This document shows, one piece after another, positions 49,556 to 59,066 of a DNA stretch of 64,000 bases. A model generated the notes under the pieces. It was not told where the DNA came from, ran no database searches, and saw nothing but the letters and a program-made list of their open reading frames with translations. Source of the stretch: Bacillus sp. EAC (lineage in GTDB: Bacteria; Bacillota; Bacilli; Bacillales; Bacillaceae_G); the NCBI RefSeq assembly GCF_002156875.1, contig NZ_NCSY01000002.1, positions 248,001-312,000 of the forward strand. The letters are read 5' to 3'. Position 1 is the stretch's first letter. Every line of letters starts with the position of its first letter. The position numbers and the translations under genes are program-made.

Positions 49556-50212
49556 ATGGCCTTACAGAATACTCAGCAAAAACTTGAAACAAGTTATTCG
49601 TTTCAAGTATTTGACTCAATTAGAAGAAAAAGTATTGTTTATTCATTTATAAAAAGAACGATGGATTTAATTTTATCATTAATGGCATTTATCATTACTG
49701 CCCCATTTGTTTTGTTCTTTATCGCGTTAATAAAAATTGATTCTCCAGGACCTGCTCTTTTCATTCAAGAACGAGTAGGATTAAACGGGAAGATTTTTAA
49801 AATATACAAGCTAAGAACGATGCGTATGGATGCTGAAGTAAATGGACCACAATGGGCTAGCACTGATGATCCTCGTATTACTAAATTAGGTAACTTTCTT
49901 AGAAAAACACGTATTGATGAATTACCTCAATTTGTAAATGTTATTCGTGGAGATATGAGTCTTGTTGGACCTAGGCCTGAAAGAGCGTTTTTTCTGGTTA
50001 AATTTAATCATGAAGTACCTGGCTTTACAAATCGTTTAGCTGTTAAACCAGGGTTAACTGGTTGGGCTCAGGTAAACGGTGGATATGAATTAACGCCAAA
50101 AGAAAAATTAGAGCTAGATCTATATTATATTGAGCATCAATCAATTCCGTTAGATATCCGCATTATGTTTAAGACAATAAAAGTGGTTCTAACAGGTGAA
50201 GGTGCTAGATAA
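49556..50212 (+). CDS. Undecaprenyl-phosphate sugar-phosphate transferase
   Basis: This 218-residue bacterial sugar transferase (WcaJ/EpsL/TuaA-like monotopic PGT) has one hydrophobic membrane segment (about 33-62) followed by the catalytic core: SPGPALFIQERVGLNGKIFKIYKLRTM, DELPQFVNVIRGDMSLVGPRPE and the C-terminal KPGLTGWAQVNGG. It moves a sugar-1-phosphate onto the lipid carrier as the first step of an exopolysaccharide or teichuronic-type polymer. No other polymer genes are nearby, so it stands alone. GGGGTG precedes the ATG and a terminator follows. Its promoter lies downstream of the structured element at 49298-49411. Confidence 0.92.
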   Translation: MALQNTQQKLETSYSFQVFDSIRRKSIVYSFIKRTMDLILSLMAFIITAPFVLFFIALIKIDSPGPALFIQERVGLNGKIFKIYKLRTMRMDAEVNGPQWASTDDPRITKLGNFLRKTRIDELPQFVNVIRGDMSLVGPRPERAFFLVKFNHEVPGFTNRLAVKPGLTGWAQVNGGYELTPKEKLELDLYYIEHQSIPLDIRIMFKTIKVVLTGEGAR

Positions 50213-50262
50213 ACAGTAGCGAAAAGTACGAACAAATTATTACAAAAAATTACAAAACTGAA

Positions 50263-50289
50263 GGAGAGCATTTTCTATGCTCTCTTTTT
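50263..50289 (+). terminator. Terminator of the sugar transferase gene
   Basis: GAGAGCAT, loop TTTCT, ATGCTCTC then TTTTTATTTTT. Confidence 0.8.
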
Positions 50290-50312
50290 ATTTTTCTGTA
50301 CTTTTATAAAAG

Positions 50313-50548
50313 TTTTCCACATTTTCTAACGATTTTCACTAAGTTATTCACATTATGTGGATAAGACGTTCAAGTTATCCACATATTCTGTGGAAATACA
50401 CTTTTTCGTTTTATTTTCTTCCATGGCTAAATAAATTCAGTAAATACAATATCTTCTATATTTCTACATTTTTCTCGAAGTTTTTAAGATACTTCTTAAA
50501 TTAATTTATTAACATGTTTAAATTAACTTTACCCACAAGTTATCCACA
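50313..50548. promoter_or_regulatory. Cluster of DnaA-box-like sites
   Basis: Seven 9-mers fit or nearly fit TTATCCACA: 50313-50321 TTTTCCACA, 50344-50352 TTATTCACA, 50356-50364 TTATCCACA (minus), 50375-50383 TTATCCACA, 50389-50397 ATTTCCACA (minus), 50529-50537 TTACCCACA, 50540-50548 TTATCCACA. Three are perfect. Four form two inverted pairs spaced 3 and 5 bp. No dnaA or dnaN is nearby, so this is a DnaA-titration or regulatory cluster rather than oriC. Confidence 0.75.
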
Positions 50549-50591
50549 AGTAACCGTTTTTCTTTTTCAGTATGATTGGAGATTGGTAGTT

Positions 50592-50723
50592 TTCTATTCC
50601 AGGATGCTCGTTTTCCGATGGATAGACGGCGGTGAGCCTTTTTAGCATAATCACAGCTGAGGGCTATTACCTGTCCAGCAGCTCCCAGAGGATTCTTCTC
50701 GTACTTCCCGCTTCCAGTCATCC
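50592..50723. repeat. Intergenic repeat, copy 3 (diverged)
   Basis: Recognisable by TTCCAGGATGCTCGTTTTCC at the left, GGCGGTGAGCC and CTGTCCAGCAGCTCCCAGAGGA in the middle and CTTCCAGTCATCC at the right, with many substitutions relative to copy 1. Confidence 0.7.
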
Positions 50724-50922
50724 TTTTTATTACCAGTTTTTTTTAACAAAATAACAAACTTATAAAGATGGCCTTTCATTATTCTCTATCCTCTTTCTTC
50801 TATATTAAATGTAAATAAATTATTATAAGTTTAGATAATTAAGTATTATCTGGTTGAATTTTTAGTATAATTAAATCTACTAATTCAATTAAATTAGAAA
50901 ACACTTGAAAAGAGGGGTCTGT

Positions 50923-53900
50923 TTGAGAAAATCCTTTAAGTACACAGTTGCCTTTACTCTAGCAGCGAGTTTACTTTCTACGAACTCAGTCTTTGCTTCG
51001 ACTTCGAAAAAGCCATTTAGGACAAATTTTGTTAAAGAGAGTGAACCACTACCTTTTTTAAGAAGCAAAAATGAAACAAGCGAAACTACCTATGTCGTTA
51101 AATATAAAAACTCGATTTCATCGACTATACATAAGCGTGCAGGAATGAACATTGTAAAGTCATTCCCTACTTTAGGCTATGACATCGTAAAAATTCAATC
51201 TGGCAAAAAATTAGCATCTGCTTTATCAATCTACAATCAATATTCAGATATCGTTTCTATTTCACCAAGTGTGCAATATAAATATATGTCAACTGCTGCA
51301 AACCCTAAAGAAGACGAGGCGTATCATTTAGCTCAACTTAAGATTTCGTCTGCACAAAAGCTTGTTGCAAATAAGCCAATTACAGTTGCAGTTATCGATC
51401 AAGGTGTAGATACTAGTCATCCAGATCTTACTGGTAGAATACTAGGTTCATATAATGTAGTAAACCCTGCTTCAAAAGGAGCAAGAGAATTTCATGGTAC
51501 ACATGTAGCAGGTATTATTGCTGCAACGAAAAATAACAAATTAGGTGCATATGGAGTCAATCCAAATGCAAAAATCCTATCTGTAAATGTATTTGATGGC
51601 AATCCTTATACATCAGATTATACAATCTCAGAAGGTATTTTATATGCTGTCCAAAAAGGCGCAAAAGTTATTAATATGAGTCTTGGCGGTTCTACGTACA
51701 GTCAACTTCTTGAAGATACGATTCAATATGCGGTAAGTAAAGGGGTAGTTGTTGTTGCTGCGGCTGGAAATAGCGGAATCAATGAATATAGCTATCCTGC
51801 TTCATATGATGGCGTTATTTCTGTTGGTGCTACAAACAGTGAGCGTAAGTTAGCTTCATTTTCAACGTTTGGTCCAGGTGTAGATGTAGTCGCTCCTGGT
51901 GAGTTTATTTATAGTACGATTTACGACCCAGCAATTGGCAGTTCTTACTATTATTTAAGTGGGACATCTATGGCAACCCCGATCGTTAGTGGTATTGCAT
52001 CTCTATTAAAAACAAAACATCCAAGTCTATCATCTTATGATGTGGAACAAATATTAGAAGAAACCGCTACTGACCGTGGTACAACTGGATACGATATTAA
52101 ATATGGCTATGGATTAGTTGATCCAGTTAAAGCATTATCTTATGACTTAAAAAGATTAGCTTCTTATAAGCCTATTTCTGAAGCAGGTATTTTATCAAGT
52201 GCATCAACTATAAATCTTTCAGCAAACAATGAAGCATCTTTAAATGGTTCAATTACAAAGCCTCATCAAACTTTCCGCTATAAAGTAAATGTTAAAAGTG
52301 GTGACGCTATTGGACTTACTTTAAAAATGGCAAAAGACTATGATGACCAAATGTCACTTCGTTTCTATGAAGGAACTAGCACAAAATCATCAAAACCAGT
52401 CATTATTGACGAAGTATTAGCTGGAAAAGATGAAGGCACAGTTTACCAAGCACCAAAAGATGGCACGCTTGTTATCGAAGTAAAGGATAAGAATTCAAGA
52501 TATAGTTTACAAGGGAAATCGACATTTACCCTTGGTGTTAAACATCAATCAGTTACAAATGGGGACACAGCTACAAAATCAAATCCATACTCAGTAACTA
52601 ATTTGCCGTTTAACACAGAAGTGTTATCTAATCCACTTCAGCTTTTCAATAAAGGTGAAATTGGCGCAAGATATATTGCTTTCCAACCAACTAATGAACA
52701 AGCAGTATTAATGTCATTAGAATCAATCCCTGGTGTAAACAGCTCAATCAATATTTATTCAAAGGATGAATGGGATCAATATTTAGGTAGACAAGATAAA
52801 AATCAACTATTACCAATGTATTCAATTGATACAAATGGTAAGAGCGTTGGTGAAAAAGGTTCATTTACGTTTATGAAAGATACGGAATATGTAATTGAAA
52901 TTTCAAGTTCACCAAATACGATCTTTACTTTACCAAAATATGATGAACAGCCTAATTTATCCGTTCCATATACTGGTTCACTGGAAAACGTTAAGTTTTC
53001 AATGTCTACTTTAAATCTTCCTGAAGACGAGGATGGTTTAACAAATAGTATGACGATTGAAGATTCCAACTACTTAACACAAAATGTCGGTATTGTGGAT
53101 ACGAACGATACGCAACAAATTATCGATCAAGCACGTCCGATTACACAAAATGCAGCATCTACTGCTTACATTCAATCAGATAATGATGCAGACTGGTATA
53201 AATACACTCCAAGCAATAACAATTTAACTCAATTCAATTTAAATGGTAAAAAAGAACAACAGTTAAATGCTGAACTGTATGTGTATAACACTGAGAAGAA
53301 AAAATTAGAATTTGTAAGTTCTTCAAATAATTATTATACAGATCAAAGTTATATCGAGAACAACCAAGATATTTTCACAGGACTAGAAAAAGGTAGAACA
53401 TATTATGTTCGTGTCTCTTCGTTTGGTGGTGTAACAGACTTACCTTATAAGTTAACTTTTAAATCTCATGGTGAACTTGGAAACGATGAATTCGAACCAA
53501 ATAATGATTTTGAAAACGCAAGTCCAATCAAAAGTTATAATGAGCTATACGGTAACTTCTCATCATCTAACGATGTAGACTATTATTACTTTAAAAATAC
53601 TAGTGCTCAAACGGTCCTTAAAGGTTTTGAGTTTATGGCATTCCCTCTTTCTGAAGACGAAACAGGTACAATACCAAAAATGTTAACAGAAGACACACCG
53701 ATTAATGTGACAGTTTATGAAGATACAAATGGCAATAAAAAACTAGATGGCACCGAATCGGAAAAAGGAAGTTTCTACCAAAACTATGGTGATTTTACAA
53801 AAGGTTCGTTCCAAGCAAAACCAAAATATGGCTACTTTATTGAAGTTGCCAATGCATATACAGATATTCCAAACATTCATCAGTATGGATTCCGTTTTTA

Positions 53901-54294
53901 TTCAATGAACAGAGTTGATGAAGATGCAAAAGCGAAGTACAAAAATGGTCTTCCATCAATTATGCTTCCACTAAAAAAATCTGGATCATCAACGTATGTA
54001 GGAAATGGCTATTTAAACGCTAATGTAGCAAATGGCGATAAAGATTACTTTAGATTTGTTAATGACAAAACACGTACCATTTCATTCTCACTAGAGATGC
54101 CAGCTGTTGGGATGAATGGAAAAGTATCATTCTATGATAGCAAAGGAAAGCGTATTGCAAGTTTTGACAGATATACATTCAACGATTCTGAAATTGGTCA
54201 AATTACATTGAAAAAAGGTAATTACTACATTCGTGTAGAAGAAGTTAATGGTGTCGCAGATTACGATCAATACCAACTAATTATTCAAAAATAA
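50923..54294 (+). CDS. Large secreted subtilase (S8) with C-terminal beta domains
   Basis: This 1123-residue protease has a signal peptide (1-26, cleavage after SVFA), an inhibitor-like propeptide (about 40-125) and a subtilisin domain (130-400) with catalytic D159 (VIDQGVD), H191 (FHGTHVAG) and S349 (SGTSMATP). The remaining 700 residues are repeated beta domains resembling PPC modules (for example near 840-950, FEPNNDFENASPIKS). It should be an exported endopeptidase. TTG 50923 is chosen as start because AAGAGGGG lies five bases ahead; the TTG six codons earlier overlaps that site. DnaA boxes and repeat copy 3 lie in its long upstream region. DegU control is plausible but no site is claimed. 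Confidence 0.92.
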   Translation: MRKSFKYTVAFTLAASLLSTNSVFASTSKKPFRTNFVKESEPLPFLRSKNETSETTYVVKYKNSISSTIHKRAGMNIVKSFPTLGYDIVKIQSGKKLASALSIYNQYSDIVSISPSVQYKYMSTAANPKEDEAYHLAQLKISSAQKLVANKPITVAVIDQGVDTSHPDLTGRILGSYNVVNPASKGAREFHGTHVAGIIAATKNNKLGAYGVNPNAKILSVNVFDGNPYTSDYTISEGILYAVQKGAKVINMSLGGSTYSQLLEDTIQYAVSKGVVVVAAAGNSGINEYSYPASYDGVISVGATNSERKLASFSTFGPGVDVVAPGEFIYSTIYDPAIGSSYYYLSGTSMATPIVSGIASLLKTKHPSLSSYDVEQILEETATDRGTTGYDIKYGYGLVDPVKALSYDLKRLASYKPISEAGILSSASTINLSANNEASLNGSITKPHQTFRYKVNVKSGDAIGLTLKMAKDYDDQMSLRFYEGTSTKSSKPVIIDEVLAGKDEGTVYQAPKDGTLVIEVKDKNSRYSLQGKSTFTLGVKHQSVTNGDTATKSNPYSVTNLPFNTEVLSNPLQLFNKGEIGARYIAFQPTNEQAVLMSLESIPGVNSSINIYSKDEWDQYLGRQDKNQLLPMYSIDTNGKSVGEKGSFTFMKDTEYVIEISSSPNTIFTLPKYDEQPNLSVPYTGSLENVKFSMSTLNLPEDEDGLTNSMTIEDSNYLTQNVGIVDTNDTQQIIDQARPITQNAASTAYIQSDNDADWYKYTPSNNNLTQFNLNGKKEQQLNAELYVYNTEKKKLEFVSSSNNYYTDQSYIENNQDIFTGLEKGRTYYVRVSSFGGVTDLPYKLTFKSHGELGNDEFEPNNDFENASPIKSYNELYGNFSSSNDVDYYYFKNTSAQTVLKGFEFMAFPLSEDETGTIPKMLTEDTPINVTVYEDTNGNKKLDGTESEKGSFYQNYGDFTKGSFQAKPKYGYFIEVANAYTDIPNIHQYGFRFYSMNRVDEDAKAKYKNGLPSIMLPLKKSGSSTYVGNGYLNANVANGDKDYFRFVNDKTRTISFSLEMPAVGMNGKVSFYDSKGKRIASFDRYTFNDSEIGQITLKKGNYYIRVEEVNGVADYDQYQLIIQK

Positions 54295-54297
54295 TGT

Positions 54298-54327
54298 AAA
54301 AGAGAAGGGATTCGTCCCTTCTCTTTT
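54298..54327 (+). terminator. Terminator of the subtilase gene
   Basis: AAAAGAGAAGGGA, loop TTCG, TCCCTTCTCTTTT, starting four bases beyond the stop codon. Confidence 0.85.
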
Positions 54328-54525
54328 TTGTTGTTACTTCCTATAAAAAACTACTGTTTAATTCTCACCAAAAATGACCACAAATTAATGATCTTGGTTT
54401 GATCTTTATGTAACTAATAGGCTAACCAAGCTAACCGACTATAATATTTCTAAATTCATGAATATGTCGTTCCCTTTCTGCAAAAGATATTTACTATAAA
54501 AAGGACGGTTTTAGGTGGTTACATT

Positions 54526-54699
54526 ATGAATCAATCTACTTTTAAATATTATGTATCTTTGTTACTAACTCCTTTAAGCATATTTTGTATTTTTATGGGT
54601 ATTATGGATAAAAACTTACAAATAGCACTCCTCCCAATACCTTTCCAGTTATTTGGATTTATATTTGATAAGGTTGTTTATGGTAATGAATCAAAGTAA
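54526..54699 (+). CDS. Small 57-residue membrane protein
   Basis: An ATG at 54526 behind AGGTGG (nine-base spacing) opens a 57-codon frame: MNQSTFKYYVSLLLTPLSIF, then CIFMGIMDKNLQIALLPIPF and QLFGFIFDKVVYGNESK. Two hydrophobic segments separated by MDKN suggest a two-pass membrane protein. A bidirectional terminator follows 55 bases downstream (54754-54802). Codon use looks normal. No family is recognised. Confidence 0.55.
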   Translation: MNQSTFKYYVSLLLTPLSIFCIFMGIMDKNLQIALLPIPFQLFGFIFDKVVYGNESK

Positions 54700-54753
54700 T
54701 TTTATTCGCATCGTATTTCGTTTTTGATAAAAGACTTTCACAGATTCCCATAA

Positions 54754-54802
54754 AAAAAGTGATGAGACAAAAGATTTCATATCTTTGCCGCATCACTTTT
54801 TT
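54754..54802. terminator. Bidirectional terminator
   Basis: AAAAAGTGATG / CATCACTTTTTT outer arms with AAAGAT / ATCTTT inside; lies between convergent genes. Confidence 0.8.
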
Positions 54803-54807
54803 AGTTA

Positions 54808-56205
54808 CTATTTTACTTTTATTGTAGCAAAACGGCTTTTATTACCAGCCTTATCAGCTACATAAATATTAAGAGTTGTATTTTTAGGCATAGCTTTTAT
54901 TTTCACAGAAAACTTTCCGCTCGAATTAACGATTGATTTACCAACTACTGTATTTCCTTTAAGAATGTAAACCGTCGTACCTTTTTCTGCATGACCAAAT
55001 ACTGAAGTTGTCTTAGTAGTCACGTTTTTAACATAAGGTGTAGCAGGTTTTTTCTTATCAATTGTAAATTTTACAATAGTTTTGTTCCCTACTAGATCTA
55101 TAACTACTAATGAGTAATTGCCATCATTATTAATCATTCTGCCACTTTTTATCGCTGTTCCATTTAATTTAGCTGTTCCCTCATTAAAACGGATCGTTAC
55201 ACTTTTATTATGGTAATAATTGTTTTTAACTCCAGTCACCACAGGTGGTTTTGAGTCAACACTCTTATCCAAACGAACAATATAAGCTGAAGAAATATAC
55301 CCTTTTACTGAATTGTCTATTGTTCGAACAGGAACCCAAACAAACTGATTCTTTGATGTTTCTGAATTATCATATGCGAAAGTACCAGTTACAATTAAAG
55401 GTGTGTTTAATGGTAGTTTCTTTAATTCTACAGTTCCAGGTCCAACTCTTAATTTCGCACCGTCTTCTGTAACAGCAACCGGGTTTCCACTTTTAAAGAA
55501 ATAGTTTGATTCATGGAGCTTTTTCGTTACCGTATATTCTTTCGTTACAAAAACGATATTATCACTACTGTCTTTATCATAATTGAAATCGGACACACTA
55601 AAATCTGGACGAACAAGTTCTGTGTCAGTTAAATAACTTTGTTCTTCTATCTTCCTAAATACTTGCTCTTGATAAGCATCAAGATTTGGTAAACCATCAT
55701 CTTTAAAAACCGGGCTATTTACTGGTTTTATTCCATTGTAAGCCATAATTGGAAAATACCAGTTTTCAATGTGATGTCGATTTGCACCTTTTATTTTAGG
55801 AAGGCTAGAATTACTATATTTATTGTTTAGAATACTAACCCCAACCTCAATATTGTAAGCAATATCTGTCGCTAATCTTTGCTGGTCATAGCTTGGATCC
55901 TTGTCTGTTACTTGCATGATGCCAACTCCACCATCAACTGATACATACGGTTTACCATCAACAAATTGTCTCCAATCAGACTCTTTCATAGCAATTCCTT
56001 TTACAACTTCAGGCGGAATATCTGCATTTAAAGCTGCATTTGTTAGTAAACAATTAGTATGTTGGAAGGACGGATTTTCATTTTGTTTTAATTGACCATA
56101 TTTTGAACATTTTGTTTCCCATGTTGTTTCGGCAGCTGCTTTTCCACTAAATAAGCTCACTGATAATGCCGTTAAAACTCCTACTTTTACGATAAATGAT
56201 TTCAT
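54808..56205 (-). CDS. Secreted lytic transglycosylase with SH3 and Big-type domains
   Basis: This 465-residue protein has a signal peptide (1-25, cleavage after AAA), an SLT/lysozyme-like domain (about 30-190) with candidate catalytic Glu in VVKGIAMKESDWRQF and the GGVGIMQVTD motif, a bacterial SH3 domain (about 235-310, GAKLRVGPGTVELKKLPLNTPLIV), a Big_3-like domain and a C-terminal Big_9/Ig-like module (FGHAEKGTTVYILKGNTVVGKS). It should cleave or bind the glycan strands of peptidoglycan. The ATG at 56205 is preceded by TTGGAGAAC, with spacing longer than ideal; the TTG inside that site is not used. Confidence 0.85.
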   Translation of the reverse strand: MKSFIVKVGVLTALSVSLFSGKAAAETTWETKCSKYGQLKQNENPSFQHTNCLLTNAALNADIPPEVVKGIAMKESDWRQFVDGKPYVSVDGGVGIMQVTDKDPSYDQQRLATDIAYNIEVGVSILNNKYSNSSLPKIKGANRHHIENWYFPIMAYNGIKPVNSPVFKDDGLPNLDAYQEQVFRKIEEQSYLTDTELVRPDFSVSDFNYDKDSSDNIVFVTKEYTVTKKLHESNYFFKSGNPVAVTEDGAKLRVGPGTVELKKLPLNTPLIVTGTFAYDNSETSKNQFVWVPVRTIDNSVKGYISSAYIVRLDKSVDSKPPVVTGVKNNYYHNKSVTIRFNEGTAKLNGTAIKSGRMINNDGNYSLVVIDLVGNKTIVKFTIDKKKPATPYVKNVTTKTTSVFGHAEKGTTVYILKGNTVVGKSIVNSSGKFSVKIKAMPKNTTLNIYVADKAGNKSRFATIKVK

Positions 56206-56301
56206 TATTTTTCGGTTCTCCAATCTACAAATTTATGAATCTCTCATTCTATCTTAACATACAAGTTTACTATTTTTGGAAAAACCATATTTTTTCCATA
56301 C

Positions 56302-56333
56302 AAAAAAGGCGACTTAGAAAATCTAAGTCACCT
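56302..56333 (-). terminator. Terminator of the glucosaminidase gene
   Basis: Minus-strand AGGTGACTTAGA / TCTAAGTCGCCT arms (one mismatch) followed by TTTTTTG, six bases past the stop codon. Confidence 0.8.
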
Positions 56334-56338
56334 CCAAT

Positions 56339-58777
56339 TTACTTTAATTCTAATGCCACATAGCTCGTTGAAATCCAACCAATATTTCCGTCAGCCATTT
56401 GAACTTTATACCATTTTTTTGTATTATCCATTGTTAAACTTCCATTTGGTTCAGTCATTAAACTTACATAATCATTTAAGTTATACTGACCAATAATATT
56501 ATCTACAGCAGTTGTTGTAGATGACCTGACATTTAATCCATCCGTTAAAATTCTTCCTAAGTTTTTAACAGCAACATAACGACCATAAACATCGAATTTT
56601 ATACTGTTTGTCCAATATACTTGGTCATCGATCATTAATTTGACCCAATAATCGTTCGATTTTTCAAGTAGGATGAAGTTTGTTCCCGCAGGAATTGTTT
56701 TTACTTTTGTTTTATCACCTTTAAGGGCATATAAATCAAAATTACCCTCTGTAACAGCTTGAATATTTGTTGGGAATACGTCACTTCCTACAGGCATCAC
56801 AGGACGTGAAGGAATCGTCGAATTCACTGAAGCTGTCTTATAGTAATTTTTATCATAAGGTAAGATTTTTTCCATATGCTGTGCAATTGCTTTACCCCAG
56901 TTTGTATCACTCGCATAATAGAAATTCATTCCTTCACTACTCGCATCAATACGTTTACCGTTTTCATCTTTAGTTGTGAATCCAAGATAAGCACCATTAT
57001 ATTTCCAGTTTGATGGATTTAAGTAAGTCGTTTTTATTTCTAATGCGATATAATTAATATTTTCTCTAACAGTACTGAATTTAAATGAAGCAATGAATGG
57101 TGTTGCGTCGTATGATCCAAATCCAAATAAATTTGATTTCCCTAATGAAATAGCTGATGTACCAAATCCACTCTCATGAATTGCGTGAGCAGCTAGATAT
57201 AGTGCATTTACACCATATAATTTTCCAGCATCAATAAATAGTTGGCCTTGTCCTGTCAGAACGCTCTTTTTACCTTTTAAATTTACATATGATGCAATAT
57301 AGTCATTAATTTGTTTTGCTGTTACAGGAGATTGGGTACGTAAATCAACGAATTGATAACTATCGCGATTGACAATTGGATCACCAGTAACGACAGGTTT
57401 TAAATAAGCTCCTGCAACATAACCTGTTTTTCCATTAAAAGCAACCTTATACCAACCATTCGATGCTTTCTGTGTTGCTAAAACATTAGATGATTTTGGA
57501 ATAACAATAATCGCTGCAGATGCCGCGTCATATGAAGCTCTTAAATTTAAGTCAGCAGTCGTTGTAAAAGCCGTATCTGGTATATCAACAACTGTCACAT
57601 TATCGACTTTACCAAAGTCATTTGTATTAACATAACCCGTTTTACCATTATAAGTAACGCTATACCAGTTACCTATTTTTTTAGTTGATGAAACAACCGT
57701 ATCTTTTGGTATAGTAGCCAATTTTGCAAATGCATTTCCATATGATTCATATACGTACGTTTCTTTTAATGCTTTATAATTTGTTTGAGTAAAAGTTGAA
57801 AAACTGTTAGCACTTACATCTAAACTATTAATATAGTATTTCTGATTATTAAGGGTTACTTGATACCAAATTTTCCCCGTGCTGTCTGTGGCTTTTTGAG
57901 TAGATGCAAAACCATTATTCATATCAACTGAAGTTAATTCTTTTTGATCATTTTCAGGTGCTGAATATAGCTTTGTTTGTGTTTTCGTAAAGTAGTAGGT
58001 CGTAGGTGTAGTTTCATATTTCACATCAATATTCTTCGCGAAATCGGCCATGTTAATATATCCTTTTTTTCCGTTGTAGGATACATAATACCAATTCCCG
58101 ATTTTTTTACTTGTCGATACAATCGTGCCTTTTGGTATTGTGACTAATTTTGAAAATACTGATCCATAATATTGATAAACATATGTGTCTTTACTTGCTT
58201 TATATTTAGTTTGGGTAAACGAAGTAAATGTATTATTTACAACATCACTGCTATTTACATATACATACTTGCCTTTGTAATTAACTCGGTACCATGTTTG
58301 ACCGATACTATTCAAAACAACTTGTGTGCTACTAAAACCATTATTCGTTTCAATTGTATACACTTCTTTTTTCTTTGTATCTGGAGTTGAATAAAGTTTA
58401 GTTGTCTTTTTAGTAAAATAATACTTTGTCGGTTGGGTTGTATATTGGTAATATTCCTTCAAATACGTTGCAGCTACCCATCCAGTTTTTGTTAAACTTT
58501 TGCCTTTATACTTATATGTATAAGACACTTTATACCAGGCACCTTGTTTTTGCGTAACATTTAACACGACACCTTTTGGTATAGTAAGAAGGCTTTTATA
58601 CGTAGTTCCAGGTTTCTCACGTAATACTAGATTAGACGTAATTTGAAATTTAGCATTCATGTTCAAAACTGCACTACTCGCCTCAGTCTTTTCGATTCCT
58701 ATTGTAGGAAAAGGAATGCTAGAAGACCCCACTAATATACCTGCTGACACAATTAGTGCTTTACTAATATTTTTCAT
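56339..58777 (-). CDS. LytD-like glucosaminidase with eight SH3-like modules
   Basis: This 812-residue secreted protein has a signal peptide (about 1-33), six SH3-like modules in the first 470 residues, a glucosaminidase domain (about 490-650) with catalytic-type Glu in LAAHAIHESGFGTSAISLGKSNLFG, and two further SH3-like modules to the end. Modules 2-3 and 4-5 are a duplicated pair: both pairs share YYFTK-x-x-TKLYS, then IGNWY-x-VSYNGK(K/T)GY-type text. It should hydrolyse glycan strands between GlcNAc and MurNAc. ATG 58777 follows GGGAGAG. A sigma-D-like promoter lies about 170 bases upstream, as for B. subtilis lytD. Confidence 0.88.
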   Translation of the reverse strand: MKNISKALIVSAGILVGSSSIPFPTIGIEKTEASSAVLNMNAKFQITSNLVLREKPGTTYKSLLTIPKGVVLNVTQKQGAWYKVSYTYKYKGKSLTKTGWVAATYLKEYYQYTTQPTKYYFTKKTTKLYSTPDTKKKEVYTIETNNGFSSTQVVLNSIGQTWYRVNYKGKYVYVNSSDVVNNTFTSFTQTKYKASKDTYVYQYYGSVFSKLVTIPKGTIVSTSKKIGNWYYVSYNGKKGYINMADFAKNIDVKYETTPTTYYFTKTQTKLYSAPENDQKELTSVDMNNGFASTQKATDSTGKIWYQVTLNNQKYYINSLDVSANSFSTFTQTNYKALKETYVYESYGNAFAKLATIPKDTVVSSTKKIGNWYSVTYNGKTGYVNTNDFGKVDNVTVVDIPDTAFTTTADLNLRASYDAASAAIIVIPKSSNVLATQKASNGWYKVAFNGKTGYVAGAYLKPVVTGDPIVNRDSYQFVDLRTQSPVTAKQINDYIASYVNLKGKKSVLTGQGQLFIDAGKLYGVNALYLAAHAIHESGFGTSAISLGKSNLFGFGSYDATPFIASFKFSTVRENINYIALEIKTTYLNPSNWKYNGAYLGFTTKDENGKRIDASSEGMNFYYASDTNWGKAIAQHMEKILPYDKNYYKTASVNSTIPSRPVMPVGSDVFPTNIQAVTEGNFDLYALKGDKTKVKTIPAGTNFILLEKSNDYWVKLMIDDQVYWTNSIKFDVYGRYVAVKNLGRILTDGLNVRSSTTTAVDNIIGQYNLNDYVSLMTEPNGSLTMDNTKKWYKVQMADGNIGWISTSYVALELK

Positions 58778-58949
58778 GTATCCACTCTCCCATTCTTCCA
58801 TACAAATTTAGATAAAGCCTGTTTACTATACAAATTGTTATGTATAAGCTGAGATTACTAGGTTATGAGTTTCAAAAAATAACCAAAAAAATCTACACAA
58901 AATGACTTTTATTAAAATTCGAATAAATTATGTATTTTTATTAATAATT

Positions 58950-58976
58950 ATATCGGAAAGAATAGAAAAATGTTTT
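58950..58976 (-). promoter_or_regulatory. Sigma-D-like promoter of the glucosaminidase gene
   Basis: Minus-strand AAAA (58976-58973), 15 bp, TCCGATAT (58957-58950): one mismatch in each half of TAAA-N15-GCCGATAT. Confidence 0.5.
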
Positions 58977-59066
58977 GTTTTATCGAAATGTAATAAATTT
59001 GACATAGGTGTTACAAAAGGGCTATTTTTGTAAATTTGATTAAAATTCAGCGTAAAGTTTAAGTTG

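Noticed and set aside
50213-50922. Chromosomal replication origin
   Set aside because: DnaA boxes cluster here, but no dnaA, dnaN or obvious AT-rich unwinding element with DnaA-trio pattern was identified; a titration cluster is the simpler reading.
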